Shown: positions 41,980-52,402 of the stretch, in pieces | How the letters are laid out: each line of letters starts with the position of its first letter | Position numbering within the stretch: the stretch's first letter is position 1 | Assembly (NCBI GenBank): GCA_009801085.1 | Contig: VNWV01000007.1 | Location: 2,604,001-2,668,000, forward strand | Reading direction: 5' to 3' | DNA from: Lasiodiplodia sp. COLG20 | Lineage: Eukaryota > Ascomycota > Dothideomycetes > Botryosphaeriales > Botryosphaeriaceae | DNA: 64,000 nucleotides | The notes under the pieces: model-generated | The model's input: the letters and a program-made list of their open reading frames with translations, nothing else | Databases searched by the model: none | What the model was told of the DNA's origin: nothing | Made by a program: the position numbers and the translations under genes

Positions 41980-42442
41980 CAGGGCTCTGCATTGTCAAGA
42001 CGTTTTGCCAAGCAAGACAAAACCGTCTTGTAAGACGGACCTCCGCCGGCGTCTTGTCTTGCAAGACGATCGTGGGTGGCGTCTTGGTGAAAACCCGTCT
42101 TGTTTTGGAGATCTTGAACCGTCTTGGTTATATTAGTAATATGTAATCCAACCAATAGATAGATAGAAAAAAGAATTAGTAATACATTACGTGTATATAT
42201 CACGTGTTTTTTTAGCTTAGCTATTAATAAAGAAAAGAGCTTAGCCCTATTTTCGAACGTATTTTACTAGTAAAACTATGCCAAGAATTACAAACCAAAA
42301 CACCAAAACGACTTGCCAAGACACTAAGATAAGACAAATCAAGCCAAGCCATTCAAGACGACCCTCCTCCGGCGTCTTGTCTTGTCAAGACGACCGTGGG
42401 TGGCGTCTTGTTTTGGCCACGTCTTGGCAATGCAGAGCCCTG
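41980..42442. mobile_element. Non-autonomous hAT-type MITE (463 bp)
   Basis: The element starts with CAGGGCTCTGCATTGTCAAG and ends with CTTGGCAATGCAGAGCCCTG, giving terminal inverted repeats of about 20 bp with a single mismatch and the CAGGG...CCCTG ends typical of hAT transposons. It is flanked by an exact 8-bp duplication CTCTTCAC at 41972-41979 and 42443-42450, the hAT target-site length. Inside are many copies of CGTCTTG/CAAGACG in both orientations, as expected for subterminal transposase-binding motifs, and an AT-rich core (about 42120-42300). No transposase is encoded, so it needs an autonomous hAT element elsewhere. The near-perfect ends suggest recent insertion. Confidence 0.9.
42040..42410. 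repeat. Subterminal direct repeats within the MITE
   Basis: Positions 42040-42086 and 42363-42410 are near-identical blocks (CCTCCGCCGGCGTCTTG / CCTCCTCCGGCGTCTTG, then CGTGGGTGGCGTCTTG in both), in direct orientation about 280 bp apart. They lie close to each end and contain several CGTCTTG motifs. Confidence 0.8.
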
Positions 42443-42603
42443 CTCTTCACCGCCAAAGCGTACGATATGCTGTTGGTCGCAATGCAGAAAGTAAGAAAAA
42501 GAAAAAAGATTTTGTTGCGGAAACATAAGAAAGACGGCGGTTTAATAAAAATAGGGAAAGGTCTGTAAGAAAGATTCCGGATTGAGGTGCATCTAGACTT
42601 TAG

Positions 42604-43116
42604 TCATGGGATGAGAACCTCACTTGGCACCCGGAACTCCGGAAAGAAGGCCACGAAAAGTTTGGGATTGCGCAGAACATGGCAACGACATAAACAGCAT
42701 CGCCTGTTCTGGATAGAATCAAGCATATGCTCCACGCGTGTTTGGCGAACGAGGCGTACTTCTTTGCTGACCGTCATGCAGCCACAGCGATGACAGAGAA
42801 TTGCAATTTTCAAAGGATCTGTATGACGAACTAGAGAGGAAGGGTCAGGGCACGCCTCTATTTTACTTCTCTCATGATGAAGAGACGGGCGAGGATTGCA
42901 AGGCATGGCACAAACAATCCCAACTTGAGCGTCATGACGATGATAAGCGGCATTACTGGCTTGATTGACGATCGCTAGACCTCCACACCAATTAGTAGTT
43001 ACTCTAGGCCTTTCTACTAGCCTCACCCAGAAACTTGACGAGGAAGGACCCCAAGGCTGGGTGCTCAGAGCTGCGAGATCGTCACTCCAAGTAGACATGA
43101 TCCAACGAATCACCAT
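42604..43116 (-). CDS. Hypothetical protein (170 aa), possibly one exon
   Basis: An intact minus-strand frame just right of the MITE. It contains three Trp in its first 30 residues and, in the C-terminal half, a Cys/His cluster (LCHRCGCM, then CCLCRCHV) that might bind zinc. I do not recognise the family. Codons are balanced and the opposite strand has no comparable frame, so it is more likely real than chance, but it may be part of a spliced gene continuing to either side. Confidence 0.38.
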   Translation of the reverse strand: MVIRWIMSTWSDDLAALSTQPWGPSSSSFWVRLVERPRVTTNWCGGLAIVNQASNAAYHRHDAQVGIVCAMPCNPRPSLHHERSKIEACPDPSSLVRHTDPLKIAILCHRCGCMTVSKEVRLVRQTRVEHMLDSIQNRRCCLCRCHVLRNPKLFVAFFPEFRVPSEVLIP

Positions 43117-44965
43117 AGAGATACTATTACAAGCAGAAGCCTAAGAGGCAATCTTCGGTCCCACACCGTGCACCTTCACAAGCTTCCCTCATCCGCATTG
43201 GAACAAACTACGCACGCAAGTTCTCTCAATGGACGTTGTGTGCACGGCCCACCAGGCCACGACTTTCTCTCCCCTCGAAGTCATCGAGACTACTTTGGAG
43301 AACGCGACACTTTATCATCGCCCCATACTGATTGTTGTTGGAACAAGTGCTGCCATAATGAGTAGGACTTGTAGCCGCGAGAAGGGAGTGCCTACGCAGA
43401 ATGGTCCGGTTTGCACTCTGACTCTGACTCTGACTCAGGCAATCCCATTCCCGAATATCGCCTTTTAGCTAACGAAACTTTGTTTCAACGCCAAGTGCTT
43501 GTCCATTCGTCAGCTGCACGCCAATTCTAACACTTGCAGCGGGTGCCATCGTATTCGTATTCGAGGTTCTCGGAAAGCTAGTGGTGATTCGTCGACGAGC
43601 AGGTCACGAGAGGAGACGGCGCTTTCGCTGGTCAGATCCACCTGGAGCCGCACAGGTTTCAAAAGTCCACAAGCAATCGAAGGCCACAGAGAGGGTTCAG
43701 GGTACAAAGAAGGCGATAGTTTGTTCAAATATTCCTGGCTGACAAGGACAAAGGGATCCATGTAGTCAGTAAGTTCGACACACCTTCGGGATGCACACGC
43801 AGGATGTCAGCCCGCAAACGGTACGTCGCGCTTGCGGTCCAAGCAGACTCTATCGTTCAAAGGTACAAATCCGCCAGCGCCTTCCAGGAATCGTGAACAA
43901 AAGACAGGAAAGATTTATGGAGGAAGTTTTCGAGACAGAGGAGCAGCAACGGTAACGTGCAGCAGTTGTAGGTCAGACATCGCAAGCTCGCGATCGCCAG
44001 AAGCGGCAGCGGTAGTAGCTTTACTTCGACTCGACGGCATCGCGGGCAAGTTCCGGCGTTCGGGCGCGCTGTGCGGTGCGGTGCGTGTGGATGTTCTTGG
44101 AGCGGCGGCGGGGCGGAGGCGACGGCTGCGATTGCGGCGACAGCAGCATGAGGGATGACCTTTCCTTGCTAAGCAGCATATACCGTGAGTTGGGTTTCTG
44201 TCAAAGGGTTCGTAGGGCGAGTAGGGCGGGTCGCGACCGGTTGTTACGGCGAAGGGCAGTCTGGGCGGAAGACAGCATCCATGAGGACGGCGACGGCGGC
44301 GGGCAGCGAGCAGTAGAAGGGACGCGCACAGTGGCAATGAACACGCTGATCAGGTACGTTAGCATGTCGCGACTACGCGAGGCTGACGCGAGTGCCGGTG
44401 CGCATGTTATTGCGTCAAAAATGTATCAGTGTTGGTGGCGAGTCTCCACTCATTCCCCGCAGTGGCGAATATCGCGCGCTGGGCGAACACCGACAGAGGA
44501 AGTGACCCGACCGGCTGCAGCGACAGCGCCATCGCGCGAGCAGTTGAGCCTGCTGCCGAGCACGATGCAAGGCAGCCTGGTGTTGCTTCCTCTTCCGCCG
44601 CCAGGCAGAGCCGCTTCAGTGACAGCGCGGACGCTTCTGGACGGCCACACGTCATGCGCAGCTGCAACTTTCCCCCAGAGCCTCAAGCAGAAGGCCGGTC
44701 AAGCGGTCAGCCATGGCAGCGGGTAGCAACCGCGCCTTCCAGAAGCGCGGGCGGGCCACGAACAAAGCAGAAGGCGTGGCGCGCCCAGCCAAACGCACGC
44801 CTGCAGCTCGTCACCACAAACACCACGCGCCTACCCAAACCAGCACCCACACGACGGACCCACCCATCACCCGCGCAACCACGGGCAGCTGCCAGCACCC
44901 AACGCCGGGGCTTGGCGCGCCTACTTAAGCCCCCAGACCGGGCGCCCCAAGTCCTCTTTTTCTTC
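43117..44965. other. Start of the gene desert
   Basis: About 1.85 kb. A minus-strand frame at 43761-43510 (LSPSLYPEPSLWPSIACGLL) looks mildly protein-like but has no partner exon. CTCTGACTCTGACTCTGACT at about 43418 is a short tandem repeat. GC content rises strongly after 43900. The last 60 bp before 44966 (GGCGCGCCTACTTAAGCC, then CT-rich) resemble the flank of U2-like copy 1 and are its probable promoter. Confidence 0.45.
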
Positions 44966-45162
44966 TTCAGCTCTCTTTGCCTTTTGGCTTAGATCAAGTG
45001 AAGTAGCTGTTCTTTTTAGTTTAATCTCTAGAACGTCCCTACGTGGGACTTTTCTCCTGATTAAACTAGTTTTTGGCACCGGGTCTTGTGGCGCTCTGAG
45101 CTCCGCTCATCGTCATAGACCACAGTGTCGCCTCTATTGCACTGCCTGAGGCTGACGCGAAT
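44966..45162 (+). ncRNA. U2 spliceosomal snRNA-like gene, copy 2, variant branch-site recognition
   Basis: The same block order as copy 1: TTTGCCTTTTGGCTTAGATC, a branch-recognition region, stem IIa with AGTTTAAT, a perfectly paired stem IIb (GTCCC TACGT GGGAC), a TTTTTGG Sm-like site and stem IV (GCCTC...GAGGC near 45130-45152). It keeps AGATCAAGTG where copy 1 has AGATAAAGTG, so it is closer to the usual U2 5' end. However, the GUAGUA recognition sequence reads GAAGUA, followed by GCUG instead of UCUG, and the base before the Sm U-run is G rather than A. The intact IIb stem, with a different sequence from copy 1, suggests compensatory change rather than random decay. Pairing with a branch site would favour UACUU(A)C. 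End points are estimated. Confidence 0.8.
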
Positions 45163-46837
45163 GGCCTTCTTTTTCGTTGAGCGATCTGCCTTGAGCAGGT
45201 CCTTGAGGAAGAAGAGAAAAAAAAAGAGGAAAAGGAAGCTGAGCAGAGCTGACTGCTTGCGTACGCGGGCAGCTGCAGCCAAAGCGGCGCTCGCTACGCC
45301 CGTCTGGTGCGTTTGCCTTGCTTGCGCTCAGCCTCTAGCAGCGCCGCAGGTTCGGCGAGCGTCACGATGCTTTGTTTTCGGTGTTGCGACTGAGCACCGT
45401 GTCCTCTCAGCGGAGCCGCCATGACAACGGCAAGGTCTTGCGAAGTGCTCCTCGGCCCACGCCCTTGCCGTAGCTCGCTCTCCAGCACCTCCGAAATCTT
45501 AGTCAATTGACGCGGCTCGGCTCGCGTCCCTGTCACCGCGCCGCGCGTCTTCATCAACGTGGTGTTGAGCCACGAGCACGTCCCCGTCAGCCTGCCGCCG
45601 CTGCAACCCGCGGCTCAACTTGCGCAGAGAGAACGGCCTCGGAAGGACGCAAACGACACCAGGACAAACGCTCATCAACGACCGGATGATCGCGCGACGA
45701 AGATCACTGCCCACTGCTGCGCGTCACTGACCATCCGCATGGGCTGCTGCGACGTTCCTTGCCTGACGCCGGCGGCCGTCGACAGACAGCGCGGCGGACG
45801 CTCACTCTTTCTGGGAGCCGGCATCCTACCGTGTTCGCGCAACCCTTACCGCATTGAGAAGATCCTCGGTTTGCCTCGTGTCCGCTCCGGGCCTGGCTCT
45901 GGCCAGAGCGAAGTGCTAGTGCTGCTTCAGCCTCGCGACGGGGCGGCCGTCAGTAGACCAGTGAGTGCCTGCGCCGCCACATCTGACGATCGGTTGAAGG
46001 ATCAGCGATCTCACAACGTGCCGCTGGCGAGCCTCCCCCCTTTAGCGACGTTTTTTACCGAATTCCCACAAATGCGATACCAGGCCCCAGCGGCCCACGG
46101 GCATACGCCGGGTTCGGAAGAGAGCGAAGATGGAGTAGCGCATGCATGTCATGCGTCTAATGCCTGCACGGGGAGGCGCAAGTGTCAGCACGCGGTACAA
46201 CAATGTAGCGGTGGGTGCTTGCTTGCTTGCTTCTTTCGCCGGACTTGCCGCCCCGCTTCAGCTTAGCTGTACTCCACTGTTTGCCGGCGGCCTACTGCCG
46301 CACCATGGGACTGTCCACGAATGAGAGGACGAAGATAGGAATGGGCTGCGGAGACGAGGGGGCGCTTTCATGCAGGGGACATCACAGCAGAGAAGAGGCG
46401 CTCACGCGCTCAGGAGACTTCCGAGCACCGCCCGTCTCCACCACGGACTGGGATGAGGGTTTGAGGGGGATACGGTGGCGATGCAGGGAAGGCGAGGAAT
46501 GAAGGGGAGATGGAAGAGGATATGTGGATGGGAAGTGGCGAGGAGGCTGACTGTCCCAATGAGAGTGAGGAGGAAGGAATGAAGCGACCAACCAATGTCG
46601 TCTCTCAAGAGATCCGCGGCGAAGGAAGTCCTATCATCTCCAGTGATTGATGAAAGGACGTGAAGGGTGAGTGTGGCAAGGCAGGGACCGGTGGCGCTCG
46701 CACCGCCATTGTCTCCACACAACCACCGGAAATAACAAACAGCCTCTAACGGGGCTGCACTGGCCAGGGAATAAGGGAGTGCGCAACGCAAGGGCATAGC
46801 AGAAGGCATCAGGACGACTCAGGACGACTCATTCCCT
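45163..46837. other. Gene desert, GC-rich
   Basis: Overlapping frames of up to 235 codons on both strands have Arg/Ala/Ser/Pro-biased compositions without motifs, as expected from GC-rich non-coding DNA. The first 60 bp are shared with the flank of copy 1. A 10-bp unit AGGACGACTC is tandemly doubled at 46811-46830. Confidence 0.45.
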
Positions 46838-46853
46838 CGTTCGAAGTTGCGGT

Positions 46854-49800
46854 CTTGCTTCCGAAAGTGGCGAGGTCCCGCAGTCCCCCAGTTCTAGATT
46901 TGGGGCGCGTTGATCTTCCAAAAGAAAAAGCAGATCAGCATGTGCGTGTGTTTGTTGCACGTCAGATAAGCGGTACTCATTTACCTAGGATGCCGCAGCT
47001 AGCGCGAGTCGTGCTCTATGTCGGAAGTTGCGGTTATCTTACCGCTTCAGGGTTGCTGTGCAGCTTTCCCGCACGCTTTCGGCAAGGGGTAGGTTTTTTG
47101 CGGCGGGTGCGCAAATGCCTGTTGGGACATGGGGACTTTGGAGAAAAGCGATGGGCGGGGGCAAACGCCCTCGTAAAAGGGGCGAGAAGCTGTGGAACCA
47201 GTCCCATTTGACGTCACGAGAGCCCATCTCCACGCTGATCCCCATCCCGCCCTAAGCCCTACAGCCCTATGGAGGCGGATTGTCGCGTGGCAAAGGGCGG
47301 ACGAGAAGGCGAATCGGTGTTTTTGACACTCGTCGACTTTTCTGACACGGGCTGTCGTAGAGCTGGGCCTCGGCGGGGCGTTATGTGGGGAAAAAAAAGG
47401 AATGCAGCTTGACCGCAAGCGTACCAGGCCGAGGAGCATGCATGCGTGCGGCCTGCAACGGGCGATGACGATCTGTGCAACGCGCTGGGGGGGGGGGGGC
47501 AAATCGAGGAATCGCCACGATCTTGATCGATTCATTTGCGACGTCTGAAGTTGCGAGCAAAGCGGGACGGCACAGGCGAGCAAACAATGAGGGGGGGGAA
47601 GGGCAGGTGGGTTGGAAAGTGGGTAGGGTCCTGTTCGTGGTCCCATCCAACGTAATTGATCCTTGCCGGCGTGGGGATCAGGGAAACGAGGGCCTGGCCT
47701 ATTTTGCAAGAGCAGAGGCCGCGCGACGTCATGGGTCTCCAGCACGGCGACTCAGCAGCTGCCATGTTCCCACCAGGCCGATTCATGCGCGACGTTCGAC
47801 CTTTGACGCCGCTGCCCCGTGGCCGCGCGAGAATGAAAGGGAGCAATAACTGTTTGATTGCCGCTGCAGGGACGTCGCGCTTTGGCAGGAGAGGTACGCA
47901 ACGAGCGCGACTGGCATCGCGGGATGACGTCACTTTCCGTGGTGATCGTGTGCGGGCTCGTGGCGAACACAGGGAGAACCGCTGCTCGCAGACATGGTTT
48001 GGAACCAGCCGGCAGTGCATGGCTGTGCTGTGTGCCTGTGGCTGCAGGCGACTCGCCACAGCGAAATAGCTGTCTCCTGCGATGACTGGCTGCCTAGCTG
48101 ATACATATCGTACATATCGGAGGCGAACACGCCAGGGATCCGCACGCTGCTTTCCCGACGAGTCGCCTACGACTGTGTCAGCGAGAATGGCAGATTCGAA
48201 TCATGTCGCGACGTCCGACTTTGACTGCTGCTGGCCTCGTTCGTGTTCTCGTGCATCAGGTCGCACGACTGCTCGGGTCATGAGCCGAGATGCGCTGGCG
48301 TGTTGCTGACGGCTCGCCGCGATATGGCTACGGACTGAATCAGAGCGGCTATGCTCGTGACTTATGCAATTCTCAGCATCCCGCAATCAGCCCTGCAGAC
48401 CCCGTCCGTGAGTCAGGGTCCTCGCCGAACACGCCATATTCCAGCCGTCCAAGCGCCGTGTTCAACCGTCATGTCTGATGGCCGTGTCATGAAAAGGAAG
48501 AAGCGGCATGGCCGGCGAAAGGTCGGAGGGGCCCCGCATAAACGTCGGCTGGTCCCTTCAGGGCCGTATTTTGCTGCAACCCAATTTTTCGTTCACAAGT
48601 TGCGACGTTCGAAGTTGCTCGCCAAACGGCACGCCTTGCTGGGTCCCCTGCAGCACCGCTTCATCTTCGAACGTCGGCCAAATTCGTTCAGTATCTGCGC
48701 TTAACGCGCTTAACAAGCATCATCTCCCCCAAACCTCTCCTGGCACTGTCAGCACTCCTGAGCCCTCCGACCCCATGAGGGGTGTGCCATTTGTGAAGCG
48801 TGCAACTCGTGGTTGTTGATGAGAATGCGCGACAGGGGGCGTCCAGGCTGGATGACTGCGCCTCCGTTGGCTGCCGAATTTCCGGTTCTACTGCCCCTTC
48901 TTCGCCAGGAGGATTTGTAGTCGTGTTGCGATATTCGGGGGGTTTTGATTAATCACCCGACCCCGAATCCCCCGATTCCCTAGTCAGCTGCAATCGCAAT
49001 GGTTACGCTCGCTAGAGGAATGCATGTAGGCCCCTTGGCCCTGCTGGACTATAGCCTAATTGCGTTTCCCGCCTCTTCACCCTTTCTTTCTTTTTCTCAG
49101 GTGCGTTTATGAACCAGCACAAGTACGCGCGTTTCTGTATGCAAGCTCAGTACGGTGCAGCGATTCTGAGAAAAACTACTTGCAGCACTGCGTCGCTCAT
49201 ACTTGTCTCATTCAGTACAAAAGAATTGTACCTTGTCTCTAGTGAACGGAAGCATTAGTACTTACAAAGAATGTTGCAATAAGCGCAAGCACTTGCCAAA
49301 TCTAGCCATGTTTGGTGAGAGGGAGCTCCGTACGAGACCACCTAGCCTTCTCCCGTTAATCACCCACCAACTCTAAATATGCGATGCGATAAAGGCTGCA
49401 CTAGCGGACTGCGTCATGGTTCCAGTGATTAAGATATACCTGCATTTTCTTGTGAGAAAAAGAAAAAGAGGAAAATGGATCGCCACCCCTTTTCGCCTAC
49501 TGAAGTCATTCTTCTAAATCCCGACAGGTGTAGCCAAAGCTCATTAGCGCGTAGGGCGAACGAAAAGCGCTGCCGCCTCAAAAAAAGGGCAGCCATCCAC
49601 CGGGTGACTCATGACCCAACACACAATGGCACGAGTCCAACATGCATAAAAAAATTGGCGTCGGGTGTTACGAGAAACAAGGGACCAAATCCAACAACCC
49701 CCCAAATTAGCAACAACACTCGTGACCCTCTCCACCCCCCACAGACACTCCCGCCGCCGGAAAAACAATGCGAGCGCAACTTCGAACGTCGCAATTGTTC

Positions 49801-50693
49801 GGGCGACCGTCGCGCATCTTCTGGTGCTTTGTCGGCCGACCAACGGAGATTTCGGGCTTGCCTCGGTGTGTTGCGTGGTGTGATAGGGAAGCCGGTATAA
49901 CCTCATGTGATGAGCAAAGAGAACGTCCGGGGTGGACGATTGCGCATTGAAAGGAGCCACAGGAGCGGCTAGATACGCTACTTGGCGGAAGTTCCAATGC
50001 ACCCAAGGTCAAACGTCGCAAGTGCTTTTGCCGGTGGTAGACGGGCGTTGGGCGATGCGAAGGTCGGCAATTGTCGGGCAGGCCAGGAAAATGGAGGTGT
50101 AAGGCGGCTGTCGGCGCATTTGTTGACTCGGGGCTGCATACGTCGGCTAAATTCCTGAGGCTGACCGTAGTAACATCGAGAGTCTTGCCGATGCGAATCA
50201 TAAGTGGTCAAGTATACCTTGTTGTTGTTTTCTTTTTCCCTGAGGCCTCTGCTCCCATGGCATGGCTCCGAAAATGGTAATGTCAAGCGATAAACAAAGA
50301 GCGGGAGACGGTGTGGGGGTAGATCAGAAAAGGTTGAATTTGTGGGGAAGAAGATCAGTTCCGCTGCATGTCTAACGTCGAACGTCGCAAATTCAGTATG
50401 CGTTTACAGTTCAGAAAATTCACGACTTACGGGCAAAAGGCGTGAAATTCCGCGTCTTCTCCGAGCATGGTCCGGTGGTGTTGAGATGAACTTCATGCCA
50501 GTCTGTTCACTTCAAACGAACTGTGATCCCAAACCTATTTGTGCATTACAAGGTAGTCGATGCTTTTGGTTATAGAGGTTCGCTGGCAAAGCTGAGCTAA
50601 TATGTGAAGCTGCTCCGCAGACTCTCACTTCTCTTCTCGCCCTCCATTACTCTTCTTCTCCTCCCCGACCCATTCGCCGTCAAAGATGCCCAT
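46854..50693. other. Gene desert left of the transporter
   Basis: About 3.8 kb with no supported gene but ten copies of the dispersed motif. There is a run of 13 G at 47487-47499. Frames such as 47532-48059 (minus) or 49707-50201 (minus) cross several motif copies and do not look like protein. Confidence 0.5.
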
Positions 50694-52402
50694 CTAATAG
50701 TTATTACCAGTAGCAACGCCCCAGAAATACGCCACCCAAGCGCCTACAATCAAGAACATCAAAAAGACAAAGAATCCCATACTAATCCTCCTGTTCCTCG
50801 CGCCCTCCTCACCGCTATCAAACTCGTCGCGGCGGCGGTTGATTACCTCGCCATTGGCCAAGCGCTGCTTCTTGGTCCACTGCAGTCTGCCCAAATCAAC
50901 ATTGAAGAAGCCGTATGCGAACAGCGACGCCGCCACAACCACAGATCCGGCAGCGAGGACGACGTAGATGATGACGACGTTGTCGTAGCTGTCGTTGTCG
51001 CGGTCCTGGATAACACCAGCAACAATACGCACGATGATGTTCATGCTGTTGTTGACGGCAATTTTGACGGCGTAGCCGGCGCCGAAAACCTCCTGGTACC
51101 ACATGGAGGTGCGGATGCCGTCGATGATGACGGTGGGACCGAAAAGGAAGGCGACAGCGTAGATGCCGAACGACGCAGCGGTGCCGCCGATCGACGGGCC
51201 CCAAGCCGCAAGACACATGGACAGCAGCATTCCCAGGCCGCAGATGAGCATCAGCGTCAGGCGGTTGCCGAGCAGGTCGACGAAGATGCCGATGAACGGG
51301 ACGAGGAAGAAGCCGAGGTACTGGCTCATGGCGCTGTACCAACCAGCGGTAACGGCGTCGATGTTGAAGCGCTGCTCGGCGAGCTCGGTGGCGTTGGAGG
51401 AGTACACGACGGCGGTGCTGGTCTGGAAGAGCGAGAAGAAGATGATGCCCCAGAAGGGCCACGGCAGGCGCAGCATCTTGCCGACCTCGAACTTCTTGTT
51501 CTTCTCCGTCAGCGCCTCGCCCGTCGCCGGGTCCGCCTTGCCCGCGAACCGCCGCTCGCACCAGCGCGTGAAGAACCAGAAGACCAGCGTGGCGGCGTTG
51601 GTGAACAGGTTCATGAAGACGGCCGTCCAGTACACCCAGCTGAAGTCGCCCGTCTTCTTCGCGATGACGTTAGCCGTAGCTTTGCCCACGAACGAGCCGA
51701 TCTTGCCGATGCCCAGCTCGAAGCCCAGCGTCGACGCGAAGCCGTTGGACGGCGCGAACCAGGAGCTGAAGACTTTGTACTGTGCGACTTGCGTGGCGAT
51801 GTCGCCGAAAGACTGCACCACGACGCCGAAGATCATGAATTTGTAGTTGCGGATCGTCGTGGCTGCTGCGATGAGAATGGCTCCGACGCTGTAAATGGCA
51901 TTGCCCCAGAGCATGGCACCTAATTTGGGTCAGTAAACCCCGTCTCGATGGGATTGAGCGCAAAACTGACCAGCACCACCAATCCGATCCGTCACCAACC
52001 CGCTCACCAGGATCAACGCCGTCACCATGAAGTCCTCACTAGCCTCCAGCACCGCATACTGCGCATTGTTGATGTGCAGTTTCTGCAATCCCACCAGTCA
52101 GCCCCCAACCTGCCTTTTTCACACACATCCGAGAGCAATCGCCATACCTTCTTCAGCGTACTCTTCATCGCGCCCGTCACGCCGCTGCTCCAATGCGACC
52201 CGAACCCAATCGCCGTCACGAGCAGGACCGAGATGATCTTCATGCGCAGCGGGACATGCGTGCTTCGCCCGCCCGCGGTCCGCACCGACGCCGCGTCGCC
52301 TCCACTGCTGCCGCCATCGTTCACCGCAGCCACGCCGACCACGTCCCCGGTCTTCTCCTCCACGGCGGCATTGCGCTCTGTCGGAGAACTGCTGGCGTTC
52401 AT
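50694..52402 (-). CDS. Major facilitator transporter, MFSD1-like (530 aa)
   Basis: Three exons: 52402-52148, 52082-51971 and 51919-50694, with introns of 65 nt (GTATGG...GCTGAC...TTGCAG) and 51 nt (GTCAGT...ATTAG). Splicing gives 530 residues with about 12 hydrophobic helices. After a disordered N-terminus (about 50 aa) come KIISVLLVTAIGFGSHW and NNAQYAVLEASEDFM. The MFS loop 2-3 signature area is LVTDRIGGAGAMLWGN, and TQVAQYKVFSSWFA is followed by LGFELGIGKIGSFVGK. These resemble the MFSD1 group of lysosomal/vacuolar dipeptide exporters; the substrate is an inference. A cytosolic loop (about 250-275) and a basic C-terminal region precede the last helix. The gene sits alone between two non-coding blocks rich in the dispersed motif. 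Confidence 0.85.

Noticed and set aside
41980..42442. Whether the MITE is an LTR fragment or a Mariner-type element
   Set aside because: Ends are CAGGG/CCCTG with an 8-bp duplication; Mariner would give TA, and no long direct terminal repeats exist at the ends.
43400..43445. CTCTGA tandem units as a possible CRISPR-like or satellite array
   Set aside because: Only about four 6-bp units; a simple microsatellite. No CRISPR array is expected or seen in this eukaryotic DNA.
45559..46266. 235-codon plus-strand frame
   Set aside because: Arg/Ala/Ser-biased with overlapping frames on both strands of similar length; no motif.
51914..51914. Met at 51914 as the start of the transporter
   Set aside because: It would remove the first transmembrane helices; two upstream exons restore a full 12-helix MFS protein.
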